Position numbers and translations under genes: made by a program. From Hymenobacter fodinae (GTDB lineage: Bacteria; Bacteroidota; Bacteroidia; Cytophagales; Hymenobacteraceae): 64,000 nucleotides of DNA. The stretch's first letter is position 1. Every line of letters begins with the position of its first letter. The stretch spans positions 620,001-684,000 of the forward strand of contig NZ_SRLA01000003.1 in NCBI RefSeq assembly GCF_004745825.1, written 5' to 3'. This document shows, piece after piece, positions 1 to 9,415 of this stretch. The notes beneath the pieces were generated by a model. The model worked only from the letters and a program-made list of their open reading frames with translations, had not been told where the DNA came from and ran no database searches.

Positions 1-114
1 CGCTGGCGGGTGCCGGCCCCGGTCAGGTGCCCCCGGAACCCGTGTAGATTCCTGCCTTCGCGCTACATACAGGTGGCGCTTGACTGGCAGGTGCGGCTTT
101 AGCGGACATTCCCG

Positions 115-444
115 ATGAACTACTTTCAGCCGCTGGCATTGTTCTTTCTGGCTGGCCTTTGCGAAATTGGGGGCGGCTACCTGGTATGGCGGTGGCTGAA
201 AGCTGACCAGCCGGTGTGGACGGGCCTGCTCGGGGTGCTGCTGCTGGCTGCCTACGGTTGGGTCGCCACGCTGCAGGCCACTTCTTTTGGTAAAACCTAC
301 GCCGTGTACGGCGGCGTATTCATCGTCATGTCCATTGCCTGGGCCTGGTATTTCGACGGTTTCCGGCCTGACCGGTTCGATGTAATCGGCGGGGTGGTGT
401 GCTTCGTGGGCATCGGCATCATCCTGTTCTGGCCGCGAGCGTAG
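115..444 (+). CDS. ynfA: YnfA/UPF0060 family small membrane protein
   Basis: The 109-residue product is an inner-membrane protein with four predicted hydrophobic helices. It carries the family hallmarks CEIGGGYLVWRWLK near residues 16-29, GKTYAVYGGVFIVMSIAW in the middle and a C-terminal GIGIILFWPR. Length matches the family (about 108 residues). The family resembles small multidrug resistance transporters in topology, but its substrate is not established. It precedes the two-component/RND operon on the same strand, with about 95 bases between its stop and the regulator start. Family assignment is secure and function is not. Confidence 0.93.
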   Translation: MNYFQPLALFFLAGLCEIGGGYLVWRWLKADQPVWTGLLGVLLLAAYGWVATLQATSFGKTYAVYGGVFIVMSIAWAWYFDGFRPDRFDVIGGVVCFVGIGIILFWPRA

Positions 445-538
445 CCCGGCATAAGCTGGCGCGGGCAGGGTTGGCTTGCTCCGGGCTTGCTCAGAATTGT
501 GGCGCACATTTGTTTCTCCATCCCGAACCCGTGCGCCC

Positions 539-1222
539 ATGAAGCTCCTGATTGTTGAAGACGAAGCCGAGCTGGCAGCCAGCCTGGTCAGCCACCTGCA
601 GGCCCAGCACTACGTGTGCGAGGTGGCCGCCACTTACGCTGCCGCCGAGGATAAGATGCTGCTCTACGACTACGACTGCATTCTGCTGGACCTGACGCTG
701 CCCGGCGGCGACGGCCTGACGCTGCTGCGCCAGCTACAGGCCCAGCATAAGGCCGATGGCGTCATCATCACCTCGGCCCGCAACGAGCTGGACGACCGCA
801 TCACCGGCCTGCACCTGGGCGCCGACGACTACCTGCCCAAGCCCTTCCACCTTTCCGAGCTGAGCGCCCGCGTGGCCGCCCTGGTGCGGCGGCGGCGCTT
901 CAACGGGGCCAACACGGTGGTGGCCGGCCCGCTGACGGCCGACGTGCTGGCGCGCACCGTGAGCGTGCACGGGCAGGCCCTGCCGCTCACCCGCAGCGAG
1001 TTTGACCTGCTGCTGCTGCTGCTTTCCAACCAGAACCGGGTGGTGATGAAGTCCACCATTGCCGAGCACGTGTCGGGCGACATGGCCGAGCACTTCGATT
1101 CGTTCGAGCCGGTGTACACCCACGTCAAGAACCTCAAGCGCAAGCTCACGGAGGCGGGCCTGGGCGATTGCATCCGCACGGTGTACGGGCTGGGCTACCG
1201 CTTCGAGCTGGCCGCCGTATGA
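539..1222 (+). CDS. OmpR-family response regulator
   Basis: A 227-residue cytoplasmic regulator. The N-terminal receiver domain begins MKLLIVEDEAEL, has the phospho-acceptor Asp at residue 51 (CILLDLTLPGG) and the conserved Lys at 101 (YLPKPF). The C-terminal winged-helix effector ends ...TVYGLGYRFE, typical of OmpR/PhoB proteins. The ATG at 539 is chosen because the receiver fold begins there; an open frame extends further upstream but adds a non-homologous leader. Its stop overlaps the kinase start (ATGA), so the two are translationally coupled. It probably controls the TolC/adaptor/RND genes downstream, as CusR/CzcR-type regulators do (inference). Confidence 0.95.
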   Translation: MKLLIVEDEAELAASLVSHLQAQHYVCEVAATYAAAEDKMLLYDYDCILLDLTLPGGDGLTLLRQLQAQHKADGVIITSARNELDDRITGLHLGADDYLPKPFHLSELSARVAALVRRRRFNGANTVVAGPLTADVLARTVSVHGQALPLTRSEFDLLLLLLSNQNRVVMKSTIAEHVSGDMAEHFDSFEPVYTHVKNLKRKLTEAGLGDCIRTVYGLGYRFELAAV

Positions 1223-2514
1223 GCGCGCCACGGCCCCTGAAGCTGCTCACGCGCACGCTGCGCACCCAGCTCGTGTACGCGGGGCTGGTGCTGCTGGCCG
1301 GCACGTTCGTGTTCTACTTCGTGCTCCAGCAGCTCTACTACGCCGACGTGGACGAGGCCCTGCTGCTGCGCCGCGACGAAGTGGTGGGCAAGCTGCCGCT
1401 GGTGGCCCGCCCCGCCGACCTGGCCCTGTGGATGCGCCTGGACCGCGACCTGGAAATCCGGCCCCTGCGCCCTGGCGAGGCGGCCGGCCCCGCGCGCATC
1501 GTGCCCGAAAAGCGCTACCTGGCCGCCGCCGATGAGTGGGAGCCCTACCGCACCCTCACCACCACCGTGCGCTACCAGGGCCGGCCCTACCGGCTGGTGC
1601 TGCGCAGCTCGCTGGTGGAGAGCGAAGACCTGCTGGCCGCCATCGGGCTGGCCCAGGCCGGGCTGCTGGTGGTGCTGCTGGGCGGGCTGGTGCTGGTGCA
1701 GCAGCGGGTGGCGCGGCGGCTGTGGCGGCCGTTCTACCAGACGCTAACCCAGCTCCGGCGCTTCCGTCTCGACCAGCGCGCCCCCATCGAGCTGGCGGCC
1801 TCGCCCACGGTGGAGTTTGTGGAGCTGAACGTGGCCCTCACCGAGCTGCTCACCCAGCACCGCCGCCTGTTTCACAGCCAGAAGGAATTCACCGAAAACG
1901 CCTCCCACGAGCTGCAAACGCCGCTGGCCGTGCTGCACACCAAGCTGGAGCTGCTGGCCCAAAGCCCCGAGCTGACCGAGGCGCAGGCCCAGCACCTAGA
2001 CGCGCTGGTGGCCGTGACCCAGCGCCTGAGTCGCCTCAACCGCAGCCTGCTGCTGCTGGCCCGCCTGGACAACCAGCAGTTTGCCGCCACCGAAGCCGTG
2101 GACCTGCGCCAGGTGGTGCACAGCGTGGCCGGCCAGGTGCAGGAGCAGGCCGAAGCCGCCCACCTGACGCTGCGCGTGGCGGCGGCCGTTTCCGTGCTCC
2201 GGCAAGCCAACCAGACGCTGATAGAAATGCTGGTGAGCAATCTGCTGGTCAACGCCATCCGTCACAACGTGCCGGGCGGCTGGGTGCAGGTGCAGCTCAC
2301 GGCCCGGCAGCTCACGGTAGCCAACACCGGCCGGCCCGCGCCGCTGCCCGCCGGCCGCGAGTTTGCCCGCTTCCGCAAAGATGCCCTGAGCGCCCCCGGC
2401 GGCGTGGGGCTGGGCCTGGCCATCAGCCAGCAGATTGTCAGCACCTGCGGCCTCACGCTGGCTTACCGGTTCACCGCGCCCAACCAGCACTGTTTCGAGG
2501 TAAGCTGGCCCTAG
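1219..2514 (+). CDS. Sensor histidine kinase (partner of upstream regulator)
   Basis: A 431-residue membrane kinase. A first transmembrane helix lies near residues 17-37, a short periplasmic sensor segment follows, and a second helix lies near residues 135-160. The HisKA motif ASHELQTPL places the phosphorylated His at residue 230. The N box is NLLVNAIRHN and the G box GGVGLGLAIS. The ATG at 1219 overlaps the regulator stop by four bases, which fixes the start. The signal is unknown. The efflux genes 300 bases downstream suggest metals or toxic organics, but no ligand-binding residues are recognisable. Confidence 0.95.
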   Translation: MSAPRPLKLLTRTLRTQLVYAGLVLLAGTFVFYFVLQQLYYADVDEALLLRRDEVVGKLPLVARPADLALWMRLDRDLEIRPLRPGEAAGPARIVPEKRYLAAADEWEPYRTLTTTVRYQGRPYRLVLRSSLVESEDLLAAIGLAQAGLLVVLLGGLVLVQQRVARRLWRPFYQTLTQLRRFRLDQRAPIELAASPTVEFVELNVALTELLTQHRRLFHSQKEFTENASHELQTPLAVLHTKLELLAQSPELTEAQAQHLDALVAVTQRLSRLNRSLLLLARLDNQQFAATEAVDLRQVVHSVAGQVQEQAEAAHLTLRVAAAVSVLRQANQTLIEMLVSNLLVNAIRHNVPGGWVQVQLTARQLTVANTGRPAPLPAGREFARFRKDALSAPGGVGLGLAISQQIVSTCGLTLAYRFTAPNQHCFEVSWP

Positions 2515-2593
2515 CGGCCCGTCGTTACCCGCTCCGAAGCTGCTCAGAATTGGCCACTAGCTTGCCGGCCTAACCGGCCCGCCGGGCCTCGCT

Positions 2594-2815
2594 ATGGCAG
2601 CTACTCCCCCGTTTTTCCACCACGCCGCGCCCCCCGCCGGGGCGCTGGCCCCGGTTCCCGCGCCGGTGCGCTACCCCTTCCACGACAACGACGCCTGCCC
2701 CGTGGGGCAAGAGGTGAAGCGCAGCGGCCACTGGCAGTACTACGCGCCCCGCACCGTGGACGAAACCCGCGTGCGCTGTCCCGAGTGCGCCGCGCTCAGC
2801 CGCGCCGGCCTTTAG
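2594..2815 (+). CDS. Small Cys-containing conserved-type hypothetical protein
   Basis: A 73-residue protein of unknown function. The N-terminal third is Pro/Ala-rich and low complexity. The C-terminal half is more ordered: DNDACPVGQEVKRSGHWQYY, then RVRCPECAALS. The three cysteines (one C, then CPEC) could bind a metal, but a fourth ligand is not obvious. It lies between the kinase and the TolC gene in the same orientation, with only 10 bases to the TolC start, so it is probably co-transcribed. The close fit in the operon and the ordered C-terminus argue for a real gene. Confidence 0.6.
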   Translation: MAATPPFFHHAAPPAGALAPVPAPVRYPFHDNDACPVGQEVKRSGHWQYYAPRTVDETRVRCPECAALSRAGL

Positions 2816-2825
2816 CTTTTTTGGT

Positions 2826-4157
2826 ATGCGTGTATTCTCTTTTCCGGCAAATAGGTGGCGGCTGGGGCTGCTGCTGGTGGCGGGGCTGCTGGCCCACGCG
2901 GGCCGGGCGCAAAGCCCGGCCCCTACCCGCGACCTGGCCTATTACCTCGCCCAGGCCCGGCAAAACAGCCCGTTGAGCGCCGACGTGCATAACCAGGGCC
3001 AGGCCGCGCAGCTCGAAACCGAGCGCCTGCGGGCCTTTTATACCAAGGCCACCGGCACGCTGGTGGCCAACTACACCGCCGTGCCGGTGCTGGCCCACGA
3101 CAACGGCCGCACCGTGCTGCGCTACTCGGCCGACAACAGCGCCCGCTACGTGGGCTACGACGTGGCGCTGAGTAACGGCGCGCTCTACCAGGGCTACGCC
3201 CAGCTCACGCAGCCGCTGTTTGCCCGCCCGCGCTTCGAGGCCTACGCCCAGCAGGCCCAGGGCCTGGCCCTGAGCCAGCAAAGCCTGGCGCGGCTCTCGC
3301 TGCACGACCTGGACAAGCTGGTGGGCGACCAGTACATCCTGTGCCGGCAGGACCTCGACCAGCTCGACTACGTGCGCGAGCTGTTGGGCATTCTCGACAA
3401 GCAGCGCCTGCTGGTGCGCAAGCTGGTGGAAGCCAGCCTGCTCAAGCAGTCGGACTACCTGCTGCTGCAAATTGAGACGGAAAGCCAGCAGGTGCTGTTC
3501 AACACCTACCGCACCGCCTACCACCGCGACCTGCTCGACCTGAACGTGCTCTGCGGCCTGGGCGACACCAGCGAGGTGGCCCTGGCCCCGCCCGACCTGC
3601 CGCTGCGCCCGGCCGGGCCACTGCCCGGCCTCTCGGGCTTCACCGAGCGCTACCGCCTCGACAGCCTCAACCTGGCCGCCACTCAGCGCGTGTTTGAGCT
3701 GCGCTACCGGCCGGTGGTGAATGCCTTCGCCACCGGCGGGCTCAACGCCGTCACGCTCGCCGACATTCCCCAGCGCTTCGGGGTGAGTGCGGGGCTGAGT
3801 TTCAGCCTCTACCTCTTCGACGGGCACCAGCGCCAGCTCAGCCGCGACCGGACCCGAGTGCTGCTGGCCACCACCCGCGCCTACCAGCAAAACTTTGCCA
3901 CCGTGAACCCCGTGCGCCAGCAGCGCCTGCGCTACGAGCTGCGTCAGGTGGAGGAGCGCCAGCGCCTGGCCCGCCAACAGCTGGCCAACTACCGCCAGGT
4001 GCTCGACTCCTACAAGCGCGAAGCCATTGCCGGCCAGCTCTCCATCGTGGCCTACGTGCAGGTGCTCAAGAACTACGCCCTGGCCGCCCGCGACCTGGTG
4101 CTGCTGGAAAATAGCCGCCTGTTGCTCATCAACGCCTACAACTACTGGACCTGGTAG
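2826..4157 (+). CDS. TolC-family outer-membrane efflux protein
   Basis: A 443-residue outer-membrane channel subunit of a tripartite pump. It has a signal peptide (WRLGLLLVAGLLAHAGRAQ) and long Ala/Gln/Leu-rich helical stretches with the two-fold repeated layout of the family; one unit ends near the NVLCGLGDTSEV segment and the second holds the QRLRYELRQVEERQRLARQQL coiled coil (split here as helices). Length fits TolC relatives in Bacteroidota. It starts the structural part of an operon: TolC, adaptor (15 bases on), RND permease (overlapping). Substrate is unknown. Confidence 0.92.
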   Translation: MRVFSFPANRWRLGLLLVAGLLAHAGRAQSPAPTRDLAYYLAQARQNSPLSADVHNQGQAAQLETERLRAFYTKATGTLVANYTAVPVLAHDNGRTVLRYSADNSARYVGYDVALSNGALYQGYAQLTQPLFARPRFEAYAQQAQGLALSQQSLARLSLHDLDKLVGDQYILCRQDLDQLDYVRELLGILDKQRLLVRKLVEASLLKQSDYLLLQIETESQQVLFNTYRTAYHRDLLDLNVLCGLGDTSEVALAPPDLPLRPAGPLPGLSGFTERYRLDSLNLAATQRVFELRYRPVVNAFATGGLNAVTLADIPQRFGVSAGLSFSLYLFDGHQRQLSRDRTRVLLATTRAYQQNFATVNPVRQQRLRYELRQVEERQRLARQQLANYRQVLDSYKREAIAGQLSIVAYVQVLKNYALAARDLVLLENSRLLLINAYNYWTW

Positions 4158-4171
4158 CGCCCCTTTTCCGC

Positions 4172-5095
4172 ATGAAACGTCGCTTTTTTCTTTCCCCGCT
4201 GCCCCTGGCCCTGCTGCTGGCCGCCTGCCAGGGCAGCGCCCCGGCCGACGAGGCGGCCGGCCCACCGCCCCGCGCCCAGGTGCAGGTGGTGGCCCCGGCC
4301 ACCCAACCCCTGACGCAGTACCGCACCTTTCCGGCCACCTCGCTCTACCCGCGCAAAAGCGCCGTGACGGCCCCCGTGGCCGCCTACGTCACCAGTGTGC
4401 GGGTGCGCCTCGGCGACCGGGTGCGGGCCGGGCAGGTGCTTTTCACGCTCGAAACCAAGGAGCGCCGCGCCCTGGGCGGCTCCATTCAGCGCATCGACCC
4501 CTCGCTCAAGGGCTTCGGGCGGGTGGCCGTGGCGGCTCCCTCGGCGGGCATCGTGAGCGTGCTCAACATCCAACAGGCCGGCGACTACCTGCTCGAAGGC
4601 GCGCCGCTGTGCACCGTGGCCGAAAGCAGCCAGCTGGTGTTTCAGCTCAACCTGCCCTACGAGTACCACTCCCTGGCCCAGGGCCAGCCCGCCTGCACCA
4701 TTGTGCTGCCCGACAGCACCCGCCTCACGGGGCAGGTGCTGGCCCCGCTGGCCAGCGTGAGCCCCGGTCAGGCGGAGGTGTACCTGGTGCGGCCCCTCGA
4801 CCCGCCGGGCGTGATTCCCGAAAACCTGCTCGCGCAGGTGCGCCTCACCCAAACCCGGCAGCCCCGCGCCCAGACGCTGCCCGCCAGCTGCGTGCTGGCC
4901 GACGAAACCCTGCACCACTTCTGGGTGATGCGGCTGCTGAACGACTCGACGGCCGTGAAGGTGCCTGTGACCCTGGGCGTGCAAAATCCCGAAACCATTG
5001 AAATCAAGCGCCCGGTTTTCCGGCCCACCGACCGGATTTTGCGCTCCGGCAACTACGGGCTGGCCGATACGGCCAAGGTGCAGGTAGTACAATGA
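4172..5095 (+). CDS. RND periplasmic adaptor (HlyD/MFP family) lipoprotein
   Basis: A 307-residue adaptor linking the RND permease to the TolC channel. The N-terminus has a lipoprotein signal (PLALLLAACQGS) with the lipid-accepting Cys about residue 19. The first biotinyl-lipoyl half (APVAAYVTSVRVRLGDRVRAGQVL) and the second half (VAAPSAGIVSVLNIQQAGDYL) are separated by only a short linker, so the usual long coiled-coil hairpin is missing; this accounts for the short length. Its stop codon overlaps the permease start, indicating translational coupling. Confidence 0.9.
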   Translation: MKRRFFLSPLPLALLLAACQGSAPADEAAGPPPRAQVQVVAPATQPLTQYRTFPATSLYPRKSAVTAPVAAYVTSVRVRLGDRVRAGQVLFTLETKERRALGGSIQRIDPSLKGFGRVAVAAPSAGIVSVLNIQQAGDYLLEGAPLCTVAESSQLVFQLNLPYEYHSLAQGQPACTIVLPDSTRLTGQVLAPLASVSPGQAEVYLVRPLDPPGVIPENLLAQVRLTQTRQPRAQTLPASCVLADETLHHFWVMRLLNDSTAVKVPVTLGVQNPETIEIKRPVFRPTDRILRSGNYGLADTAKVQVVQ

Positions 5096-8000
5096 GCGAC
5101 CCGACCCCACTTCCCTCCTTAGCCCCTGCCGAGGCCGCCGCGCCCACGTTTTTCTACACCCTGCGCAAGCCCCTCGTGCTGGTGGGGCTGCTGCTGCTGG
5201 TGGCCGGGCTGTTTGCCTACGCGCGGATGCAGACGGCGCTGTTTCCGGAAGTTACCTTTCCCAAAATCACGCTCATTGCCGATGCCGGGCAGCAGCCCGT
5301 CGACCGGATGCTGATAACCGTGACCAAGCCGCTGGAGGCCGCCGTGAAGCGCGTGCGGGGCGTGACGGTGGTGAAGAGCAGCACCAGCCGGGGCGCGTGC
5401 GTGGTGCAGGTGTTTCTGAGCTGGGACGTGGACGTGTACGCGGCCAAGGCCCAGCTGGAAAGCCGCGTGAACGAGATAAAGCCGCTGCTGCCGCCGGGCG
5501 TCACCCTGGCCACTGAGGCCATGAACCAGTCGCTGTTTCCGGTGCTGGGCTACTCGCTGGAAAGCACCAGCCGCTCGCCCATTGCCCTGCGCGACGCGGG
5601 CAACCTGCTGGCCCGGCCGCTGTTTTCGCAGGTGCCGGGCGCCTCCAACGTGGTGGTGCGCGGCGGCAAGGCCAAGGAGTTCGTGGTGATTCCCGACCCC
5701 GCGCGGCTGGCCAGCCAGCGCCTCACGGCCGCCCAGCTGCAAGCCGCCTTCGCCACCACCAACTTCGTGCAGTCGGCCGGCAACCTGAGCAGCTTCCGCC
5801 GCCTCTACCTCACCCTCACCGACACCCGCCTGGGCACCGTGGACGACCTGCGGCAGGTGGTGGTGCGCGCCGACTCGGGCCGCGTGGTGCGGGTGCAGGA
5901 CGTGGCCATCGTGGACGTGCAGGAGCAGCAGGAATTCACCATCCTCAACGCCAACGGCCACGACGCGGTGCTCATCGACCTGGTGAAGCAGCAGGGCGTG
6001 GACCTGGCCACCTTCGCCGCCGCTGCCCACCAGAAAGCCGCCGCGCTGCGCCGCCAGCTGCCGCCGGGCATGACGCTACGGCCCTACTACGATCAGTCGG
6101 TGTTCGTGACCGACAGCATCGACAGCGTGATTCACAGCATCGTGGAGGGGCTGGCGCTGGCCATCTTGGTGATGATTGTGTTTCTGCGCTCGTGGCGGGC
6201 CAGCCTGGCCGTACTGCTCACCATCCCGGTTACGGTGTGCTTCACGTTGCTGGTGCTCTACCTGCTGGGCATCACGCTGGATATCATGTCGCTGGGGGCC
6301 ATTGCGGCCTCGGTGGGGCTGATTATTGATGATGCCATTGTCATCATCGAGCAGATTTACCGCACCCACGAGGAGCACCCCGACCAGCCGCCCGTGCGGG
6401 TGGTGCGGGTGGCCATTGCGGCCCTGCTGCCGGCCATGGTGGCCTCCTCGCTGAGCACCATCGTCATCCACTTTCCATTCCGGCTGATGAGCGGGCTGGC
6501 GGGCAGCTTCTTCCGCGAATTGTCGGACACGATGCAGATTACCATGGTCTGCTCGTTTCTGGTGACGTGGCTGCTGCTGCCGGTGCTGCACCTGTTCATC
6601 GGCTACCGGCCGGGCAAGCATGCCCACGCCCACAACGCCGCCCAGGAGCAGGCCGACCGGCTGGGCTGGCTCACGCGCCTCTTTGCCCGGCCGCTGCTGG
6701 CCCTGGGGCTGGTGCTGGGCCTGGGCGCGGGGGCCTGGCTGGCGGCGGGCCGCCTCGAAACCGGCTTTCTGCCCGACCTCGACGAGGGCAGCATTGTGCT
6801 CGACTACCACATGCCCGCGGGCACCGACCAGGCCGAAACCGACCGGGTGCTGCGCCGCGTCGAGCGCGACATCATCACCAGGCACCCCGACATTCAGAGC
6901 TACTCGCGCCGCACCGGCCTGGGCCTGGCCTTCGACACGCGCCAGCCCAACTATGGCGACTACCTCATCCAGCTCCGGCGCGACCACCGCCTGACCACGC
7001 CCGAGGTCATTGCCCAGCTGCGCCAGCGCATCGAGGCCACCGAGCCCGCCCTCACTGTGGACTTTGGCCAGCGCATCGCCGATTTGCTGGGCGACCTGAT
7101 GAGCAGCGCGAAGCCCATCGAAGTCAAGGTCTTCGGCGACGACCAGGCCACCCTCGAACGCCTGGCCGCCCAGCTCGGCCAAGTGCTGGCGCAGGTGCCC
7201 GGCGTGGCCGACATCAACGACGGCCTGGTGGCGGCTGGCCCCAGCATCGTCTTCCGCCCCGACGTGGCCAAGCTGGCCCGCTTCGGCCTCACGCCCCTCG
7301 ATTTTCAAGCCCAGCTCAGCAACCTGGTGGGCGGCCAGCCGCTGGGGCCGGCCGGGGCCACGCCGGTCAGCATCTCGCCGGCCCAGGCGGCCTCGCTCGG
7401 CGGCCTGCAGGTGGGCCAGGTGCAGGACGGCGAGCAGATGCGCCAGGTGCTGCTGCGCTACGTCGATTTCCGCCGCAACTCGCTGGCCCAGCTCGAAAAG
7501 CAGGTCATTGCCCTGCCCAACGGCAGCGTGCGCCCCCTGCCCTTCTTCGCCCGCGTGGAGGTGGTGCCCGGCGAGGTGGAGCAGCGCCGCGAAGACCTCA
7601 AGTCGGTGGCCCTCGTCACGGCCCGCCTCGACGGGCGCGACCTGGGCTCGGCCATCCAGGACATCCGCCAGCAGGTGAGCCGGCGGGTGGCCCTGCCGCC
7701 CGGCTACACCGTGGTCTACGGCGGGGCCTACGCCGAGCAGCAGGCCTCGTTTCGGGAGCTGACGCTGATTTTGCTCACGGCCTCGCTGCTGGTGTTCGCG
7801 GTGCTGCTGTTCCTGTTCCGCGAGTGGCTGATTTCGCTGCTGGTGCTCTTCATCTCCGTCATGGGCATCACCGGCTGCGTGCTGGGCCTGTTCGTGGCCG
7901 GCATTCCGCTGAACGTGAGCAGCTACACGGGCATCATCATGGTGGTGGGCATCATCGCCGAAAACGCCATCTTCACGGTCCACCAGTTCTACGAGTCGCG

Positions 8001-8271
8001 CCGCGAAACCGGCGACTTGGACCTGGCCATCCGCTACGCCATTGCCCTGCGCATCCGGCCCAAGCTGATGACGGCCATCGGGGCCATCCTGGCGCTGTCG
8101 CCGCTGGCGCTGGGCATCGGCCTGGGCGCCCAGATGCAGCAGCCGCTGGCCGTGGCCGTCATCGGGGGCTTCGTGGTGGCGCTGCCCATGCTGCTGTTCG
8201 TGCTGCCCACCGGCATGCGGCTGATTTATGGGGGTAGCGGGAGAAAGCAGGCAGCTGAGCGGGTAGCTTGA
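5092..8271 (+). CDS. RND efflux transporter permease
   Basis: A 1059-residue inner-membrane proton-driven transporter with the family's duplicated layout: one N-terminal helix, a large periplasmic porter loop, six helices, then the second half with the same plan. Helix 4 contains SVGLIIDDAIVIIE near residues 405-420; the Asp pair matches the proton-relay aspartates of AcrB-like pumps. The second half carries IIAENAIFTVHQF. It overlaps the adaptor by four bases and ends just before a strong terminator, closing the operon. Whether it exports metals or organic compounds cannot be decided from sequence. Confidence 0.94.
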   Translation: MSDPTPLPSLAPAEAAAPTFFYTLRKPLVLVGLLLLVAGLFAYARMQTALFPEVTFPKITLIADAGQQPVDRMLITVTKPLEAAVKRVRGVTVVKSSTSRGACVVQVFLSWDVDVYAAKAQLESRVNEIKPLLPPGVTLATEAMNQSLFPVLGYSLESTSRSPIALRDAGNLLARPLFSQVPGASNVVVRGGKAKEFVVIPDPARLASQRLTAAQLQAAFATTNFVQSAGNLSSFRRLYLTLTDTRLGTVDDLRQVVVRADSGRVVRVQDVAIVDVQEQQEFTILNANGHDAVLIDLVKQQGVDLATFAAAAHQKAAALRRQLPPGMTLRPYYDQSVFVTDSIDSVIHSIVEGLALAILVMIVFLRSWRASLAVLLTIPVTVCFTLLVLYLLGITLDIMSLGAIAASVGLIIDDAIVIIEQIYRTHEEHPDQPPVRVVRVAIAALLPAMVASSLSTIVIHFPFRLMSGLAGSFFRELSDTMQITMVCSFLVTWLLLPVLHLFIGYRPGKHAHAHNAAQEQADRLGWLTRLFARPLLALGLVLGLGAGAWLAAGRLETGFLPDLDEGSIVLDYHMPAGTDQAETDRVLRRVERDIITRHPDIQSYSRRTGLGLAFDTRQPNYGDYLIQLRRDHRLTTPEVIAQLRQRIEATEPALTVDFGQRIADLLGDLMSSAKPIEVKVFGDDQATLERLAAQLGQVLAQVPGVADINDGLVAAGPSIVFRPDVAKLARFGLTPLDFQAQLSNLVGGQPLGPAGATPVSISPAQAASLGGLQVGQVQDGEQMRQVLLRYVDFRRNSLAQLEKQVIALPNGSVRPLPFFARVEVVPGEVEQRREDLKSVALVTARLDGRDLGSAIQDIRQQVSRRVALPPGYTVVYGGAYAEQQASFRELTLILLTASLLVFAVLLFLFREWLISLLVLFISVMGITGCVLGLFVAGIPLNVSSYTGIIMVVGIIAENAIFTVHQFYESRRETGDLDLAIRYAIALRIRPKLMTAIGAILALSPLALGIGLGAQMQQPLAVAVIGGFVVALPMLLFVLPTGMRLIYGGSGRKQAAERVA

Positions 8272-8285
8272 GAGGGTAGTAGTAC

Positions 8286-8330
8286 AAAAGGCCCGGCAGT
8301 CGAAAGCTGATTTCGATTGTCGGGCCTTTT
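8286..8330. terminator. Bidirectional intrinsic terminator
   Basis: AAAAGGCCCG and CGGGCCTTTT form the outer stem, extended inward by imperfect pairing around the loop. A-rich and T-rich flanks on both sides mean it can work in both directions, as expected between the convergent RND gene and the minus-strand nuclease-like gene. Confidence 0.9.
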
Positions 8331-8351
8331 GATAGTGTGTTCTTTACTCGA

Positions 8352-9410
8352 TTATTCTGGCTGAATTGCGGTTGGCACCGCATCGGGGTCTTCGACTAGA
8401 ATAGATTGTTGGGCTTTGGCCCGCTCTGCTGTACTGTATTCATCGAGTACTAGTTGCAGCGCTTTTAATGTTGCCAAAAAGGCTCCTATATCCAACTCAT
8501 CAGCTTCATTCACAAGGAATGGATTCTTCAACACAGCCAACGTAGAGGTAGGTCCTGCCCGATATTTTTGCGGCTTGTGCAGCGTGAGTCCTTGTGCCTT
8601 GGCGTATGGTTGAAGTCCGTTCAATACCGTGTAGAGCGTGTCCACGCTAGGTGTCCAATCACCAATTTTGACGACCACCTTAATACCGTTGGCAAAACCG
8701 TTTTCAATTTGGATGTACAAATCAAATTCTTCCGTTCCCTGCCAGTGATACCAAAAGCCTAGGAAACCACCGGTCTGGTTGGGCACGTAGCGCCAGTCAC
8801 TCCATTCGCCGACTAGCTCCTGAAGACGAACAAAAAAGCCTTCTGCTGCTTTCCAATCGTCGGTGATGTTGCTAAAGGTTAGATACGAATTTGATTGAAG
8901 CTCAATATTCGACAAGTACTCCTTGAAATCGTTGAAAATATCGTTTTCAACCTGATGAGCTGCTAACACATCAACTACTAGCTTCCGGCTGACGATAGTA
9001 TAACCTTTGGTGTTTATTTCGTTCAGCGTAGTAATGCTCTCGTTGCCAGTTTTCAGATAGATAAAGACAAGTTTAAAGCTGGTGTCTTTGTAATGTTCAG
9101 TTGCAATTTTATGGTAGCGTTCTAGTTGCTCAGAATGCTCACCGGTGTTAGTCTTGTCTTCAATAGCAATGAAATATTCTCCGTTCACTTCTGCCCAAAC
9201 GTCAATACCCTGCCATTGCCGGCCCGCTTCCACCTGTTTGATTTCATAATCAGCAGGGCATTGCAGCAGGAGACGGATGAAATGTTGAGCGGCTTCATGT
9301 AGCGGGCCATCATATTGCTGACAATCCGTATTGCCCCACTGTAACAACCACGCGAAGAAACTATCCTGCGACAGCTCTTTGGTTGCCAACGAAAAGATAT
9401 TGGGTTTCAT
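8352..9410 (-). CDS. PD-(D/E)XK nuclease-superfamily protein
   Basis: A 352-residue protein of the PD-(D/E)XK nuclease-like superfamily. The core motif is GIDVWAEV...FIAIEDKTNTGEH: a first Asp, then the E-x-K pair after a strand, followed by a helix with Gln. The N-terminus (NIFSLATKELSQDSFFAWLLQW) is typical of the PDDEXK_20-like group, often found in accessory or defence regions. The ATG at 9410 is preferred; an in-frame GTG at 9431 would overlap the upstream gene. It follows the zinc-ribbon gene by five bases. Base composition is clearly lower in GC than the flanks, suggesting recent acquisition. Enzymatic activity is inferred. Confidence 0.75.
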   Translation of the reverse strand: MKPNIFSLATKELSQDSFFAWLLQWGNTDCQQYDGPLHEAAQHFIRLLLQCPADYEIKQVEAGRQWQGIDVWAEVNGEYFIAIEDKTNTGEHSEQLERYHKIATEHYKDTSFKLVFIYLKTGNESITTLNEINTKGYTIVSRKLVVDVLAAHQVENDIFNDFKEYLSNIELQSNSYLTFSNITDDWKAAEGFFVRLQELVGEWSDWRYVPNQTGGFLGFWYHWQGTEEFDLYIQIENGFANGIKVVVKIGDWTPSVDTLYTVLNGLQPYAKAQGLTLHKPQKYRAGPTSTLAVLKNPFLVNEADELDIGAFLATLKALQLVLDEYSTAERAKAQQSILVEDPDAVPTAIQPE

Positions 9411-9415
9411 AGCGT

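Noticed and set aside
476-538. Longer N-terminus of the response regulator starting at 476
   Set aside because: The added residues do not resemble a receiver domain, and MKLLIVEDE at 539 matches the usual family start.
6076-7983. 635-codon open frame on the minus strand within the RND permease gene
   Set aside because: It is antisense to a clearly homologous permease, its product is His/Gln/Gly-rich with no domain, and long spurious frames are common in GC-rich DNA. The same holds for 2796-4265, 6567-8237 and 25572-26369.
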